From NCBI RefSeq assembly GCF_900168265.1, contig NZ_FVZF01000014.1:22927-86926 (forward strand): DNA of 64,000 nt, written 5' to 3'. The DNA is from Salegentibacter salarius. GTDB lineage: Bacteria > Bacteroidota > Bacteroidia > Flavobacteriales > Flavobacteriaceae. This document shows, one piece after another, positions 7,699 through 17,611 of this stretch. Under the pieces are notes generated by a model, which was given only the letters and a program-made list of their open reading frames with translations, did not search any database and was not told the DNA's origin. How positions within the stretch are numbered: position 1 is the stretch's first letter; each line of letters starts with the position of its first letter. The position numbers and the translations under genes were made by a program.

Positions 7699-9813
7699 AT
7701 GAGATACCCCCTTATCATCCTCTTTTTTTGTTTTGGCTGGAATACTTACAGCCAGGCGCCATTAGCTGATTCGCTGGATCAGATCAATAGTATAGATTTT
7801 AAAAAAGCTGAAGCCGAAATCCGAGTTATACCTGAGGAAAAGCAGGTTTCCGGTACAATAGAATATAATTTTCAGATTCTAAAAAGCATTGATTCGTTTT
7901 ATGTAGATGCCAGAAATATGAATTTTGATGAGGTGCTGCTGAACGAAAAATCGGTAGCTTTTAGAAATACCGACCAGCGCATTTGGATAAAGAATGAATT
8001 ATCACCTTCGGAAAACAATTCCCTTCAACTGAAATATTCAGTAGAACCAAAGAAAGCAGTTTATTTTATCAACTGGGAACTTCCTGATTCTATAGATGCA
8101 CCAAAGCAAGTCTGGACGCAAGGGCAGGGAAGGTACACTTCCAATTGGTTGCCATCTTTTGACGATCAGCGAGAAAAAGTAGAATTTGATATTTCGTATC
8201 AATTTCCCCAAAACCTCGAAGTGATGGCGAATGGTGAACTCATCGCAACTTCTTCAAACGATTCTTTAAAAAATTGGAGTTTTGATATGCAGCGGCCTAT
8301 GAGTAGCTATTTGCTGGCTTTTGCTGCGGGAAATTATTTAATGGAGGAAACCGAATCTTCTTCAGGAGTTGCATTGCAATTTTATATGCCGGTTTCAGAA
8401 AAAGCAAATTTGGAACCCACTTACCGGCATACCAAAACCATTTTTGATTTTCTGGAAAATGAAATAGGAGTAGCATATCCGTGGCAAAATTACAAGCAGG
8501 CACCGGTGCGAGATTTTCTATATTCTGGAATGGAAAATACCACAGCTACTATTTTTGACCACGCTTTTATTACCGATTCGATTGCTTTTAAAGACCGGAA
8601 TTATGTGAGTGTAAATGCACACGAAATGGCTCACCAATGGTTTGGGAATTTGGTGACTGCAGAAACCGCTAACGATCACTGGTTACACGAAGGTTTTGCC
8701 ACTTTTTACGCTTTATTGGCAGAACGGGAAATTTTTGGAGATGATTATTATTACTGGAAGCTTTACCAATCTGCCGAGCAGTTAAAGGAATTAAGTGATC
8801 AAGGCAAAGGCGAACCGGTAACTAAAGCTAACGCAAGTTCGCTTACCTATTATCATAAAGGTGCCTGGGCTTTGCATATTTTGAGAGAAAAAGTGGGCAA
8901 AGAAGCTTTTAACACAGCGGTAAAGAATTACCTGGAACAATATAAATTTAAAACAGCCACCACTAGTAATTTTATAGCCGAAGTTGAAGCAGCTGCCAAT
9001 GTAGATTTGCCCGATTTTATTGCGAAGTGGTTAAACCAAACCGCTTTTCAGGGATTTGCAGCCTTAAATTCTTTAAAAAATTCTGAATTTATAAAGAAAC
9101 ATTTAGAAATTCTGGCTCTAAGAGAAACTCCGCTAGAGAAAAAAGAAGAGCTTTTAAGTGCAGCCTTAGATTTTCCGGTAAGTGATTATACCGGGCAGGA
9201 GGTAGTTTACCAATTGGCAGATGAAACTTCAGAAACAGCGATAAACCTTTATAAAAAAGCATTTAAAACCAATAATATTTATGTTCGGCAGGCTATTGCT
9301 ACCAGCATGAAAAGAATTCCGAAGCAACTTAAAAGCGAATTTGAATCTTTGCTTGACGATAAATCTTATCTCACAAAAGAAGTAGCGCTACTAAAATTAT
9401 GGATGAATTTTCCGCAAAAGGTTTCCACTTATTTGAATAAAACCAGGGGAGTTGCCGGTTTTACCAATAAAAACGTGCGAATGCTCTGGTTAACCTTGAA
9501 TCTTATAACTCCAGATTATGAGCCTGGAAAACAACAGGAAATTTACCAGGAACTTTCGAGGTATACCGCTACCTACTATCCTATAGAAGTAAGAGAAAAC
9601 GCTTTTGGTTATTTATATCAAATAAATAGTTTTACTAATCAAAACTTACTGGATCTAATGCAGGGAACACAGCATCACGCTTATAGGTTTAGGGATTATA
9701 GCAGGCAATTGCTAGACGAGTTGCTAAAGAAGGAAGAATATCGGCAAAAATTCTTAGCTTTAGATGATCGTCTTTCTCAAAAAGAGCAGGATTATTTGCA
9801 AACTAAACTTTAA
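7699..9813 (+). CDS. M1 family metallopeptidase (aminopeptidase N type), exported
   Basis: A 704-residue zinc aminopeptidase with a signal peptide (residues 1-18, ending TYSQ). The substrate-binding GMEN motif is at about residue 277 (YSGMENTT) and the zinc site HEMAHQWFGN...HEGFATFY at about 308-335, so the two His ligands, catalytic Glu and downstream Glu are all present. The C-terminal third is helical repeat-like. M1 enzymes remove N-terminal residues from peptides. It is followed after 3 bases by the first of two patatins, so the three genes are probably one operon. A second, different M1 enzyme lies at 46323-47960. Confidence 0.95.
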   Translation: MRYPLIILFFCFGWNTYSQAPLADSLDQINSIDFKKAEAEIRVIPEEKQVSGTIEYNFQILKSIDSFYVDARNMNFDEVLLNEKSVAFRNTDQRIWIKNELSPSENNSLQLKYSVEPKKAVYFINWELPDSIDAPKQVWTQGQGRYTSNWLPSFDDQREKVEFDISYQFPQNLEVMANGELIATSSNDSLKNWSFDMQRPMSSYLLAFAAGNYLMEETESSSGVALQFYMPVSEKANLEPTYRHTKTIFDFLENEIGVAYPWQNYKQAPVRDFLYSGMENTTATIFDHAFITDSIAFKDRNYVSVNAHEMAHQWFGNLVTAETANDHWLHEGFATFYALLAEREIFGDDYYYWKLYQSAEQLKELSDQGKGEPVTKANASSLTYYHKGAWALHILREKVGKEAFNTAVKNYLEQYKFKTATTSNFIAEVEAAANVDLPDFIAKWLNQTAFQGFAALNSLKNSEFIKKHLEILALRETPLEKKEELLSAALDFPVSDYTGQEVVYQLADETSETAINLYKKAFKTNNIYVRQAIATSMKRIPKQLKSEFESLLDDKSYLTKEVALLKLWMNFPQKVSTYLNKTRGVAGFTNKNVRMLWLTLNLITPDYEPGKQQEIYQELSRYTATYYPIEVRENAFGYLYQINSFTNQNLLDLMQGTQHHAYRFRDYSRQLLDELLKKEEYRQKFLALDDRLSQKEQDYLQTKL

Positions 9814-9816
9814 TTA

Positions 9817-10719
9817 ATGCGGGCATTAGTAATATCTGGTGGAGGTAGCAAAGGCGCTTTTGCCGGCGGTGTTGCCCAATATTTAATTGAAGAATTAAAA
9901 CGGGATTACGATCTTTACCTGGGAACTTCAACCGGTAGTTTGCTAATTTCTCACCTGGCTTTGAATAAGTGTGAGAAGATAAAGGATATCTACACTTCGG
10001 TGAATCAGTCTAGTATCTTCAGTAATCGGCCTTTTCTTATTAAACGACGTCACGGCTACGATCAAATAAGCATAAATCACTTTAATGTAATTCGTAATTT
10101 TATTCAGGGGAAGAAAACTTTTGGTGAAAGTAAAAACTTGAAAAAACTCATTCAAAACACCTTAACCAAAGAGGAATTTTTGAGCTTAAAATCCAGTAAA
10201 AAGGATATCGTGGTTACTGTTTCCAATATTTCCCTTAATACAGTAGAATATAAATCGATTAAAGATTTTGAATACGAAGAATTTTGTGAATGGATCTGGA
10301 TTTCGTGTAATTACACACCTTTTATGAGCCTGGTGCAAAAGGATGGTTGTGAATATGCCGATGGTGGCCTGGGAACAATGGTGCCTATTGAAGAAGCTAT
10401 TAAAAGGGGAGCAACCCATATAGATGCTGTTATTTTACAAACCGAAGCTACTTTTTATAATAGAATGCCTTCAAAAAACGTTTTTGGATTGATCACTAAT
10501 TTGTTTCGGTTTATGCTAGATAGAATAGAGAAGCAGAATATTCAAATTGGGAAATTTGCCGCAGCCAATAAAAATACGACCATAAATTTTTACTACACAC
10601 CTACGGTATTAACTACCAATTCCCTTATTTTTGATGAGAAACAAATGAAATCCTGGTGGAAAACTGGCTATACTTATGCCAGAGAAAAAAGCGAGGAAAT
10701 GAACCAAATTGAACCTTAA
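9817..10719 (+). CDS. Patatin-like phospholipase, first of a tandem pair
   Basis: A 300-residue cytoplasmic-type serine hydrolase (no signal peptide). The oxyanion-hole motif GGGSKGAF is at residues 8-15, the nucleophile elbow GTSTGS at about 40, and the catalytic Asp in YADGGLG at about 185, so the Ser-Asp dyad is complete. The patatin family hydrolyses acyl ester bonds of lipids; the natural substrate is unknown. It starts 3 bases after the M1 peptidase stop and its own stop overlaps the start of its paralogue. Confidence 0.93.
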   Translation: MRALVISGGGSKGAFAGGVAQYLIEELKRDYDLYLGTSTGSLLISHLALNKCEKIKDIYTSVNQSSIFSNRPFLIKRRHGYDQISINHFNVIRNFIQGKKTFGESKNLKKLIQNTLTKEEFLSLKSSKKDIVVTVSNISLNTVEYKSIKDFEYEEFCEWIWISCNYTPFMSLVQKDGCEYADGGLGTMVPIEEAIKRGATHIDAVILQTEATFYNRMPSKNVFGLITNLFRFMLDRIEKQNIQIGKFAAANKNTTINFYYTPTVLTTNSLIFDEKQMKSWWKTGYTYAREKSEEMNQIEP

Positions 10720-11642
10720 TGCGTGCACTGGTAATATCGGGCGGGGGCAGTAAAGGCGCTTTTGCAGGCGGCGTTGCCCAATATTTAATTCAGGAAGAAG
10801 GCAAGAAGTACGATTTATTTCTGGGCACTTCTACCGGAAGTCTTTTAATTCCGCACCTTGCTATGGGAAATATAGACAAGGTCTATGACATTTACACCAA
10901 TGTAAACCAGCGTAAGATTTTTAATGTAAATCCTTTTGTAGTAAAGCGAAAGGAAGGTAGGGAGTATGTGACGATCAATTATTTTAACATGTTCTGGCAA
11001 TTTGTTCGGAAGAAAAGGACGTTTGGAGAAAGTCAAAACCTACGAAAACATATAAAGCGTAATTTTTCTGAGGAAAATTTCGATCATCTTAAAAACCAGG
11101 TGGAAGATGTAGTGGTTACCGTTTCTAATTTGTCTAAAAACCGGGTAGAGTATAAATCGATTAACGATTTTACTTACGAAGATTTTTGTGACTGGATCTG
11201 GATAAGCTGTAATTATATTCCTTTTATGAGTTTAGCCAAAAAAGACGGATTTGAATATGCCGATGGAGGATTGGGTTGTGTAGTGCCAATTCGGGAAGCA
11301 ATAAAGCGTGGAGCTACAGAAGTTGATGCTATTATTCTGGAAGCCGAAAATATGGAATACAACAAGGTTTTAGGTAAAAACCCATTTTCTTTAATGATCA
11401 ACCTTTTTGGGTTTTTGCTGGACCAGGTAGAATATCATGATATCGTAGAGGGAAAACTTGCCGCGCTAAATAAAAAAGTGAAATTAAACACTTATTATAC
11501 CCCTACAAAGCTTACAGAAAACTCCCTTGTTTTTAATAAGAAGCTTATGGGAGAGTGGTGGCAGCAAGGTTACGATCACGCAAAAGAAAAGCATTTACAA
11601 TACCTGGCTACTAAGAGAAAAGGTTTTTTCGGCTTGTTTTAG
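10719..11642 (+). CDS. Patatin-like phospholipase, second of a tandem pair
   Basis: A 307-residue paralogue of the preceding gene, sharing the same opening (MRALVISGGGSKGAFAGG), the GTSTGS nucleophile and the YADGGLG aspartate. The ATG overlaps the upstream stop as TAATG, which fits translational coupling. The two differ along most of their length, so the duplication is not recent. The C-terminus carries an extra basic/aromatic tail (KRKGFFGLF). The stop overlaps the tail of the convergent minus-strand gene by 4 bases, leaving no room for a terminator. Confidence 0.93.
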   Translation: MRALVISGGGSKGAFAGGVAQYLIQEEGKKYDLFLGTSTGSLLIPHLAMGNIDKVYDIYTNVNQRKIFNVNPFVVKRKEGREYVTINYFNMFWQFVRKKRTFGESQNLRKHIKRNFSEENFDHLKNQVEDVVVTVSNLSKNRVEYKSINDFTYEDFCDWIWISCNYIPFMSLAKKDGFEYADGGLGCVVPIREAIKRGATEVDAIILEAENMEYNKVLGKNPFSLMINLFGFLLDQVEYHDIVEGKLAALNKKVKLNTYYTPTKLTENSLVFNKKLMGEWWQQGYDHAKEKHLQYLATKRKGFFGLF

Positions 11643-12160
11643 ATAAAGCGTTTTACTTCATTTTTTAGATAAGCAATTGCAGCTTCGGTAGGTGATTGTT
11701 TTTCTATGAGATTTTTTAAGATTACTTCTCTTAATTTATCGGCATCGGTTACACTTTCCTGTTGATTGGCTTTTCTAATGATACCGATGGTAGCGTTTTT
11801 AGCCGTTTTTATATAATCCCAGGATTCTGTAGAAAGATAGATTTGTTGGGCCAGGTTATGCTCAAATTCCTGTTCTATAGTATTGATCAATAAACGCTCG
11901 TAAGCTTCTTTATCATCAGAATTTGGTTTTACCCTGAATAAGATTTTACCGGGAGAAATTCGCTCTAAAAATAGCGTCATTCTTTCGTAAGCCTGCAATT
12001 TAAGGGGAAGCGCTGTTTTTTGATTTTCTCTATGTAATAGAAAGCGTCTTCTATTTTCTTCATTTTTGTTATACGAACTAAAAAAATAAAAGGCTACTAC
12101 ACCAACAATTAAAGCCGGCAGAATAGCTAAAAGTATTTGGGAAAGTTCTATCTGATTCAT
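11639..12160 (-). CDS. Hypothetical membrane-anchored protein, last gene of the M20/glutamate-synthase-like operon
   Basis: A 173-residue protein with one N-terminal transmembrane helix (about residues 8-28, ILLAILPALIVGVVAFYFF) and a soluble, mostly helical, charged remainder. I do not recognise a named domain, although similar short anchored proteins are common in flavobacteria. Its ATG overlaps the stop of the glutamate-synthase-like gene (ATGA), so the two are translationally coupled and probably work in the same setting. Tail-to-tail overlap with the second patatin. Confidence 0.7.
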   Translation of the reverse strand: MNQIELSQILLAILPALIVGVVAFYFFSSYNKNEENRRRFLLHRENQKTALPLKLQAYERMTLFLERISPGKILFRVKPNSDDKEAYERLLINTIEQEFEHNLAQQIYLSTESWDYIKTAKNATIGIIRKANQQESVTDADKLREVILKNLIEKQSPTEAAIAYLKNEVKRFI

Positions 12161-13779
12161 TCGTTCTTATTATGTGGAGAGGTTTCCTCGGTTTCAGCTT
12201 CTTTGGTCGTCACTTCTTTTTGCTTATGAATTCCGCCCAGATGTGGGCAATCCATATGCGATTGAATATCGCCGAAAGGTACTTTTTCTTTATGATATGC
12301 AAAAGTGGTCGCCAGGGTTTTTGCCAGATTCTTGTCGCTTAAATTTATCTCTACATCATCCATAGTAAATTGTGACGGATGCTCGTAACCGCAGGCGTGG
12401 GTAATCTCTAACAACTCTTTTCTGAACTTAGTGAAGTAATAGTTCACTCGGCGAGCTTTATCTTTCACATTTATTCCTGCCTGCAACCATTTGTTTTGTG
12501 TAGCAACTCCGGTAGGGCAGGTGTTGTTATGGCAGGCTTGCGCCTGTATACAGCCAATACTCATCATTGCTTCCCGGGCAACATTTATACAATCTGCTCC
12601 CAACGCAAAAGCCATAGCTGCTTTTGCCGGAAAACCGAGTTTCCCACTGCCAATAAATACAATTCTATCGGTAATTCCTTCATTCAGGAATATTTTGTAA
12701 ACATCGGTAAATGCGTAAATCCAGGGTAATGAAACGTGATCTGCAAAACTTGGCGGCGCGGCGCCGGTACCACCTTCACCACCGTCAATTGTTATAAAAT
12801 CCGGGCCTCGTTTGGTTTTTGACATAAGCGCAGCGAGTTCTTCCCATTGATTTAATCTTCCCACGGCCGATTTTATGCCGACCGGAAGTCCGGTCGCTTC
12901 AGCGATTTCTTCAATAAAATCTAACAATTCGGGAATATTGCTAAAAGCTGAATGATTTGGTGGAGAAAGTACGTCCTGACCCATAGGGACGTGCCGAATT
13001 TCAGAAATTTCTTTGGTGATTTTTGAAGCTGGTAATACTCCGCCTTTTCCTGGTTTGGCACCCTGTGAAAGCTTGACTTCGATAGCTCGAATCTGAGGAT
13101 TCTCTTTTACGAGTGCCACCATTCTATCCATAGAAAAGTTTCCATTTTCGTCCCGAACTCCAAAATATCCAGTTCCAAAATGAAAAACCACATCGGCTCC
13201 TTTTTGATGGTATTGTGAAAGTCCTCCTTCTCCAGTATTGTGATAAGCACCGGCTTCTTTGCAACCCTCATTTAAAGATTCAATAGCCCTGGCTGAAAGA
13301 GAACCAAAACTCATAGCAGAAACATTGATTATCGAGGCCGGTCTAAAAGGGCGTTCTCTTTTGTTATATTCTCCCATCACTTTCCCGCAGGCAATAAAAT
13401 TTGGGTCTATTGCATTAGGATGCTTTTCATCTAATTTATAAGGAATCATCGCATTATTGATAAAGATATAATGCGTTGAAAAAATATCCTGATCGGTTCC
13501 AAAACCCTCGTAATTATTTTCATTTTTGGCCGAAGCATAAATCCAGCCGCGTTCAACCCGGTTAAAAGGTAATTCCTCCCTGTTGCTAGCCACGATATAC
13601 TGGCGTAATTCCGGGCCAATTCCTTCTAAAAAATAGCGTAAATGCCCAACCACCGGGAAATTGTGCTTAATAGTATGTTCCCGGCTGAAGAAAATATCTT
13701 TAATAGCGATAAAAACAATAACAATTAAGATCCATCCCCACCATTCAATTGAAGCCAAAACATCAAATACATTTTCCAT
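12157..13779 (-). CDS. FMN-binding glutamate synthase family protein, membrane-anchored
   Basis: A 540-residue protein with an N-terminal membrane helix (about 12-27) and the FMN/Fe-S central and synthase domains of glutamate synthase, without the amidotransferase domain. Visible: GEGGLSQYH, KLSQGAKPGKGG (FMN/substrate site), DGGEGGTGAAPPSF, FIGSGKLG and the cluster cysteines CIQAQACHNNTCPTGVATQ. The family is related to archaeal-type and GltB2 proteins; its physiological reaction and electron donor are not settled. It lies 2 bases downstream of the M20 amidohydrolase and overlaps the following small gene, forming a three-gene operon. Confidence 0.9.
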   Translation of the reverse strand: MENVFDVLASIEWWGWILIVIVFIAIKDIFFSREHTIKHNFPVVGHLRYFLEGIGPELRQYIVASNREELPFNRVERGWIYASAKNENNYEGFGTDQDIFSTHYIFINNAMIPYKLDEKHPNAIDPNFIACGKVMGEYNKRERPFRPASIINVSAMSFGSLSARAIESLNEGCKEAGAYHNTGEGGLSQYHQKGADVVFHFGTGYFGVRDENGNFSMDRMVALVKENPQIRAIEVKLSQGAKPGKGGVLPASKITKEISEIRHVPMGQDVLSPPNHSAFSNIPELLDFIEEIAEATGLPVGIKSAVGRLNQWEELAALMSKTKRGPDFITIDGGEGGTGAAPPSFADHVSLPWIYAFTDVYKIFLNEGITDRIVFIGSGKLGFPAKAAMAFALGADCINVAREAMMSIGCIQAQACHNNTCPTGVATQNKWLQAGINVKDKARRVNYYFTKFRKELLEITHACGYEHPSQFTMDDVEINLSDKNLAKTLATTFAYHKEKVPFGDIQSHMDCPHLGGIHKQKEVTTKEAETEETSPHNKNE

Positions 13780-13781
13780 AA

Positions 13782-15062
13782 TTATTGATTTAGGTAATCT
13801 ATAGCCAGCTGAGACATAGTTTTTACCCCCAGTAACATTCCGCTTTCATCTATATAAAAGTCGGGAGTATGATGAGGTGCCGGTTCGGTAGAATCTAAAG
13901 GTTTTCCGCCAAGGAAATAGTAAAAACCGGGTACTTCCTCCTGAAAGAAAGAAAAATCTTCCCCACCGGTGGTGGCTTTAGCTAAAACTACATTTTCTTC
14001 TCCTGCTATAGCTTGTAAAGTAGGCAGCATTCTGCTGGTTAATTCAGGGTCATTATAGGTAATCGCAGTATTATTTTGAATTTCTACGGTAGCTTCCCCG
14101 CCATATGCTTTAGCGATGGCCGGAACCATTTCGTTCATTCTTTTTAAAATCAATTTTTTCATATCTGGATCCAGGGTTCTTATCGTCCCAATCATTTCCG
14201 AGGTTTCAGGAATTATATTAAAACGTACACCACTCGTGATTTTTCCTACCGTAATTACTGCGGCGGCATCTATCAGTTTAGATTCCCGGCTAATTATGGT
14301 TTGTAAACCATCTATGATTTTTGCTGAAATGAGAATGGGATCTGTACCGCTCCAGGGTGCAGAGCCGTGAGTTTGTTTTCCTTTTACGTTTATTACAAAG
14401 CGTTCTACCGCAGCCATAGTTCCTTCGGGTTTGTATCGAATGGTTCCCACCGGTGTTTCCGAATTTATATGAAGCCCGAAAATTGCATCTACATCAGGAT
14501 TTTTTAATACACCTTCCTTAATCATGAGAGAGGCACCGCCTTCTTCACCCGGTGGCGGACCTTCCTCGGCGGGTTGGAAAATAAACTTTACCGTGCCATT
14601 TATTTTATCTTTATTCTTTGAAAGAACTTCGGCAACACCCATCATAATAGCAATATGAGTATCGTGACCACAGGCGTGCATTACCCCGGTTTCTGAACCC
14701 AAAAATTCTGTTCTTACTTCAGATTTAAACGGGAGATCATTTCTTTCGGTTACCGGGAGCGCATCAATATCTGCTCTTAAGGCCACCGTTTTCCCTTCAT
14801 TATCACCTTTTAAAATTCCTACCACACCGGTTTTTGCGATTCCGGTAGTAGTTTCAATTCCCAGGCTTTGTAAATGGGCTGCAATTTTTTTAGCGGTTTC
14901 GGTTTCCCGGTTGGAAAGTTCGGGATGCTGGTGAAAGTCTCTTCGCCACTCGATCACCTGTTCTTCTATTTCTTCAGCAGAAGTATTGATCTCTGAATCA
15001 ATTTCTTGGGCGGTTAAAGTAAAACTGAAAAGCCCAAGCAGGCTAAAAATAATTCTTTTCAT
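13782..15062 (-). CDS. M20 family amidohydrolase, exported
   Basis: A 426-residue protein with a signal peptide (residues 1-18, LLGLFSFTLTAQ). M20D landmarks: WRRDFHQHPELSN near residue 40, the ALRADIDALPV metal-binding stretch, MHACGHDTHIAIMMG, QPAEEGPPPGEEGG with metal and catalytic Glu, and the C-terminal TTGGEDFSFF and PHHTPDF with the last ligand His. Relatives hydrolyse N-acyl amino acids or amidated side chains such as hippurate or indole-3-acetyl amino acids; substrate unknown here. It is the first gene of an operon with the glutamate-synthase-like protein; the upstream 161 bases are shared with the divergent helicase gene. Confidence 0.94.
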   Translation of the reverse strand: MKRIIFSLLGLFSFTLTAQEIDSEINTSAEEIEEQVIEWRRDFHQHPELSNRETETAKKIAAHLQSLGIETTTGIAKTGVVGILKGDNEGKTVALRADIDALPVTERNDLPFKSEVRTEFLGSETGVMHACGHDTHIAIMMGVAEVLSKNKDKINGTVKFIFQPAEEGPPPGEEGGASLMIKEGVLKNPDVDAIFGLHINSETPVGTIRYKPEGTMAAVERFVINVKGKQTHGSAPWSGTDPILISAKIIDGLQTIISRESKLIDAAAVITVGKITSGVRFNIIPETSEMIGTIRTLDPDMKKLILKRMNEMVPAIAKAYGGEATVEIQNNTAITYNDPELTSRMLPTLQAIAGEENVVLAKATTGGEDFSFFQEEVPGFYYFLGGKPLDSTEPAPHHTPDFYIDESGMLLGVKTMSQLAIDYLNQ

Positions 15063-15223
15063 AGCTTTTGTTTCGCGTTGAAGCTGGTTTGTAGAATTTT
15101 AAAGATATTAAAAACTTAAGCAATCGCTCCCAGCCAATCTTAGTTTGTTTAAAACAAAGTGGATTTCGGGTTTATAAATTGTCTCGTTTTGGTTAATTTC
15201 ACGCATTTAAAAAACTGAAAAGA

Positions 15224-17545
15224 TTGGAAGCTTATTTAGCCGAATTAAATGACGCACAACGCGCGCCTGTACTGCAAAAGGATGGCGCAATGATTGTAAT
15301 TGCCGGAGCAGGATCTGGGAAAACCCGGGTGCTTACCTACCGTATTGCTTACCTTATGAGCCAGGGCGTAGATCCTTTTAATATTTTATCGCTCACCTTT
15401 ACTAATAAAGCGGCCCGGGAGATGAAAACCCGTATTTCTAAAATTGTTGGTAGTAGCGAAGCGAAGAATTTATGGATGGGGACCTTTCATTCTATTTTCG
15501 CTAAAATTTTACGGTTTGAAGCGGATAAATTGGGCTATCCTTCAAATTTTACCATTTACGATACACAAGATTCGCAAAGCGTGATTAGGGCGATTATTAA
15601 AGATATGCGCCTCGATAAAGACGTTTATAAATACAAACAGGTTTACAGCCGGATTTCTTCTTATAAAAACAGTTTAATTACCGTAAAGGCTTATTTCCAA
15701 AACCCGGAATTGAAGGAAGCCGATGCAATGTCTAAAAAACCACGTTTGGGGGAAATCTACCAGGAATATGTGGAACGCTGTTTTAAAGCTGGCGCGATGG
15801 ATTTTGATGATTTGCTGCTGAAAACAAACGAGCTTTTAAATCGATTTCCAGAAGTGCTTCATAAATACCAAAACCGGTTTAGGTATATTTTGGTAGATGA
15901 GTACCAGGATACCAACCATTCACAGTATTTAATTGTAAAAGCACTCTCAGATAAATTTCAGAATATATGTGTAGTAGGGGATGATGCGCAGAGTATTTAT
16001 GCATTCCGCGGAGCGAACATTAATAATATTTTGAACTTCCAGAAAGATTACGAGAATGTGCAAATGTACCGCCTGGAGCAAAATTACCGTTCTACCAAAA
16101 ACATTGTAAACGCCGCCAACTCCATTATTGAAAAGAATAAAACCAAGCTTGAAAAAGTAGTTTGGACGGCTAATGATGAAGGGCCAAAAATTGTAGTAAA
16201 TCGTTTGCTTACCGATGGGGAAGAAGGCCGTTTTGTTGCAGGTTCTATTTTTGAAAATAGAATGCAAAATCAAATGAGTAATGGCGATTTTGCGATTCTT
16301 TACCGAACCAACGCCCAGAGTAGAGCGATGGAAGATGCGCTGAGGAAAAAGGAAATTCCGTATAGAATTTACGGCGGACTTTCATTCTACCAGCGAAAGG
16401 AAATTAAAGATGTACTGTCTTATTTAAGACTTCTGATTAATCCGAAAGATGAGGAAGCACTTAAGCGGGTAATTAATTATCCTGCTCGTGGAATTGGGCA
16501 AACTACGATGGATAAATTGAGCATTGCCGGGAATCAATATGGGAAGACCATTTTTGAAATTATTGAGAATATAGATCATCTGGATCTAAAGATCAATAAG
16601 AGTACGCGTACTAAGCTGGATAATTTCGTGAATATGATTAAGAGTTTCACGATTCTTGCTGAAAATGCCGATGCTTTTACTGTTGCTGATACCGTAACCA
16701 AAAAGACTGGTTTAGTTCAGGAATTAAAGAAAGATGGTACTCCGGAAGGAATTGCCAGGATTGAAAATATTGAAGAATTATTAAACGGGATCAAGGATTT
16801 TGTGGAAGGTCAAAAGGAACTGGCAGATGCCGATGGTTCTCTGGCTGAATTCCTTGAAGATGTAGCGCTTGCTACAGATATGGACAAAGATACCGGAGAT
16901 GATGATCGTGTTGCCTTAATGACTATTCACCTGGCAAAAGGTTTGGAGTTCCCGTATGTATATATTGTTGGCCTGGAAGAGGATCTTTTCCCTTCAGGAA
17001 TGAGTATGAATACCCGAAGCGAGCTGGAAGAAGAACGCCGATTATTCTATGTAGCACTTACCCGTGCCGAAAAACAAGCTTACCTAACTTATACCCAGTC
17101 CCGTTACCGTTGGGGGAAACTGGTAGATGCAGAGCCCAGTAGGTTTATAGAAGAAGTGGATGAGCAGTATGTGAATTATATGATTCCACAAGATGATTAT
17201 AAATACAAGCCCCTAATTGATACCGATATTTTTGGTGATGAGGTTGATAAAAGTAAACTGCGCCAAACCAAGCCTAAAAAAGGAACTCCGCCGCCTGCAC
17301 ATAAACCAAGCGAATCTCAGTTAAGAAAACTTCGAAAATTAAAACCCGCCAGCCCGGAGCCCGAAAAAGCTACAAATGCTATAAAACTGGAAGCCGGCAA
17401 CGTGGTGGAGCATATGCGTTTTGGAAAAGGAAAAGTTCTGGCTATAGATGGAGTTGGGCAGGATAAAAAAGCCGAAATAGATTTTGTGAATGGAGGAATT
17501 AAAAAGTTACTGCTAAGGTTTGCTAAATTGAAATTGATCTCCTAG
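15224..17545 (+). CDS. UvrD/PcrA/Rep family ATP-dependent DNA helicase, TTG start
   Basis: A 773-residue superfamily 1A 3'-5' helicase. The LNDAQRAPVLQ Q motif, Walker A GAGSGKTR (about 27-34), DEYQDTN (motif II, about 224), VVGDDAQSIYAFRGA (motif III), the LEQNYRST motif IV and VALMTIHLAKGLEFPYV and VALTRAEK (motifs V and VI) are all present. A basic linker and a Tudor-like C-terminal domain (VVEHMRFGKGKVLAID) resemble the PcrA/UvrD tail. The start is TTG at 15224: the conserved N-terminus begins there, and the first in-frame ATG, at residue 23, would remove the Q motif. Confidence 0.95.
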   Translation: MEAYLAELNDAQRAPVLQKDGAMIVIAGAGSGKTRVLTYRIAYLMSQGVDPFNILSLTFTNKAAREMKTRISKIVGSSEAKNLWMGTFHSIFAKILRFEADKLGYPSNFTIYDTQDSQSVIRAIIKDMRLDKDVYKYKQVYSRISSYKNSLITVKAYFQNPELKEADAMSKKPRLGEIYQEYVERCFKAGAMDFDDLLLKTNELLNRFPEVLHKYQNRFRYILVDEYQDTNHSQYLIVKALSDKFQNICVVGDDAQSIYAFRGANINNILNFQKDYENVQMYRLEQNYRSTKNIVNAANSIIEKNKTKLEKVVWTANDEGPKIVVNRLLTDGEEGRFVAGSIFENRMQNQMSNGDFAILYRTNAQSRAMEDALRKKEIPYRIYGGLSFYQRKEIKDVLSYLRLLINPKDEEALKRVINYPARGIGQTTMDKLSIAGNQYGKTIFEIIENIDHLDLKINKSTRTKLDNFVNMIKSFTILAENADAFTVADTVTKKTGLVQELKKDGTPEGIARIENIEELLNGIKDFVEGQKELADADGSLAEFLEDVALATDMDKDTGDDDRVALMTIHLAKGLEFPYVYIVGLEEDLFPSGMSMNTRSELEEERRLFYVALTRAEKQAYLTYTQSRYRWGKLVDAEPSRFIEEVDEQYVNYMIPQDDYKYKPLIDTDIFGDEVDKSKLRQTKPKKGTPPPAHKPSESQLRKLRKLKPASPEPEKATNAIKLEAGNVVEHMRFGKGKVLAIDGVGQDKKAEIDFVNGGIKKLLLRFAKLKLIS

Positions 17546-17568
17546 ATCTCGTTAAACTTCTGTTATAT

Positions 17569-17597
17569 AAAGCCGCTTCACGCGGCTTTCTTTTTAT
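17569..17597 (+). terminator. Rho-independent terminator after the helicase gene
   Basis: An 8-bp GC-rich stem (17569-17576 with 17582-17589) with a short loop, followed by TCTTTTTA. Confidence 0.85.
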
Positions 17598-17611
17598 CTT
17601 CAAGAAAAAAT

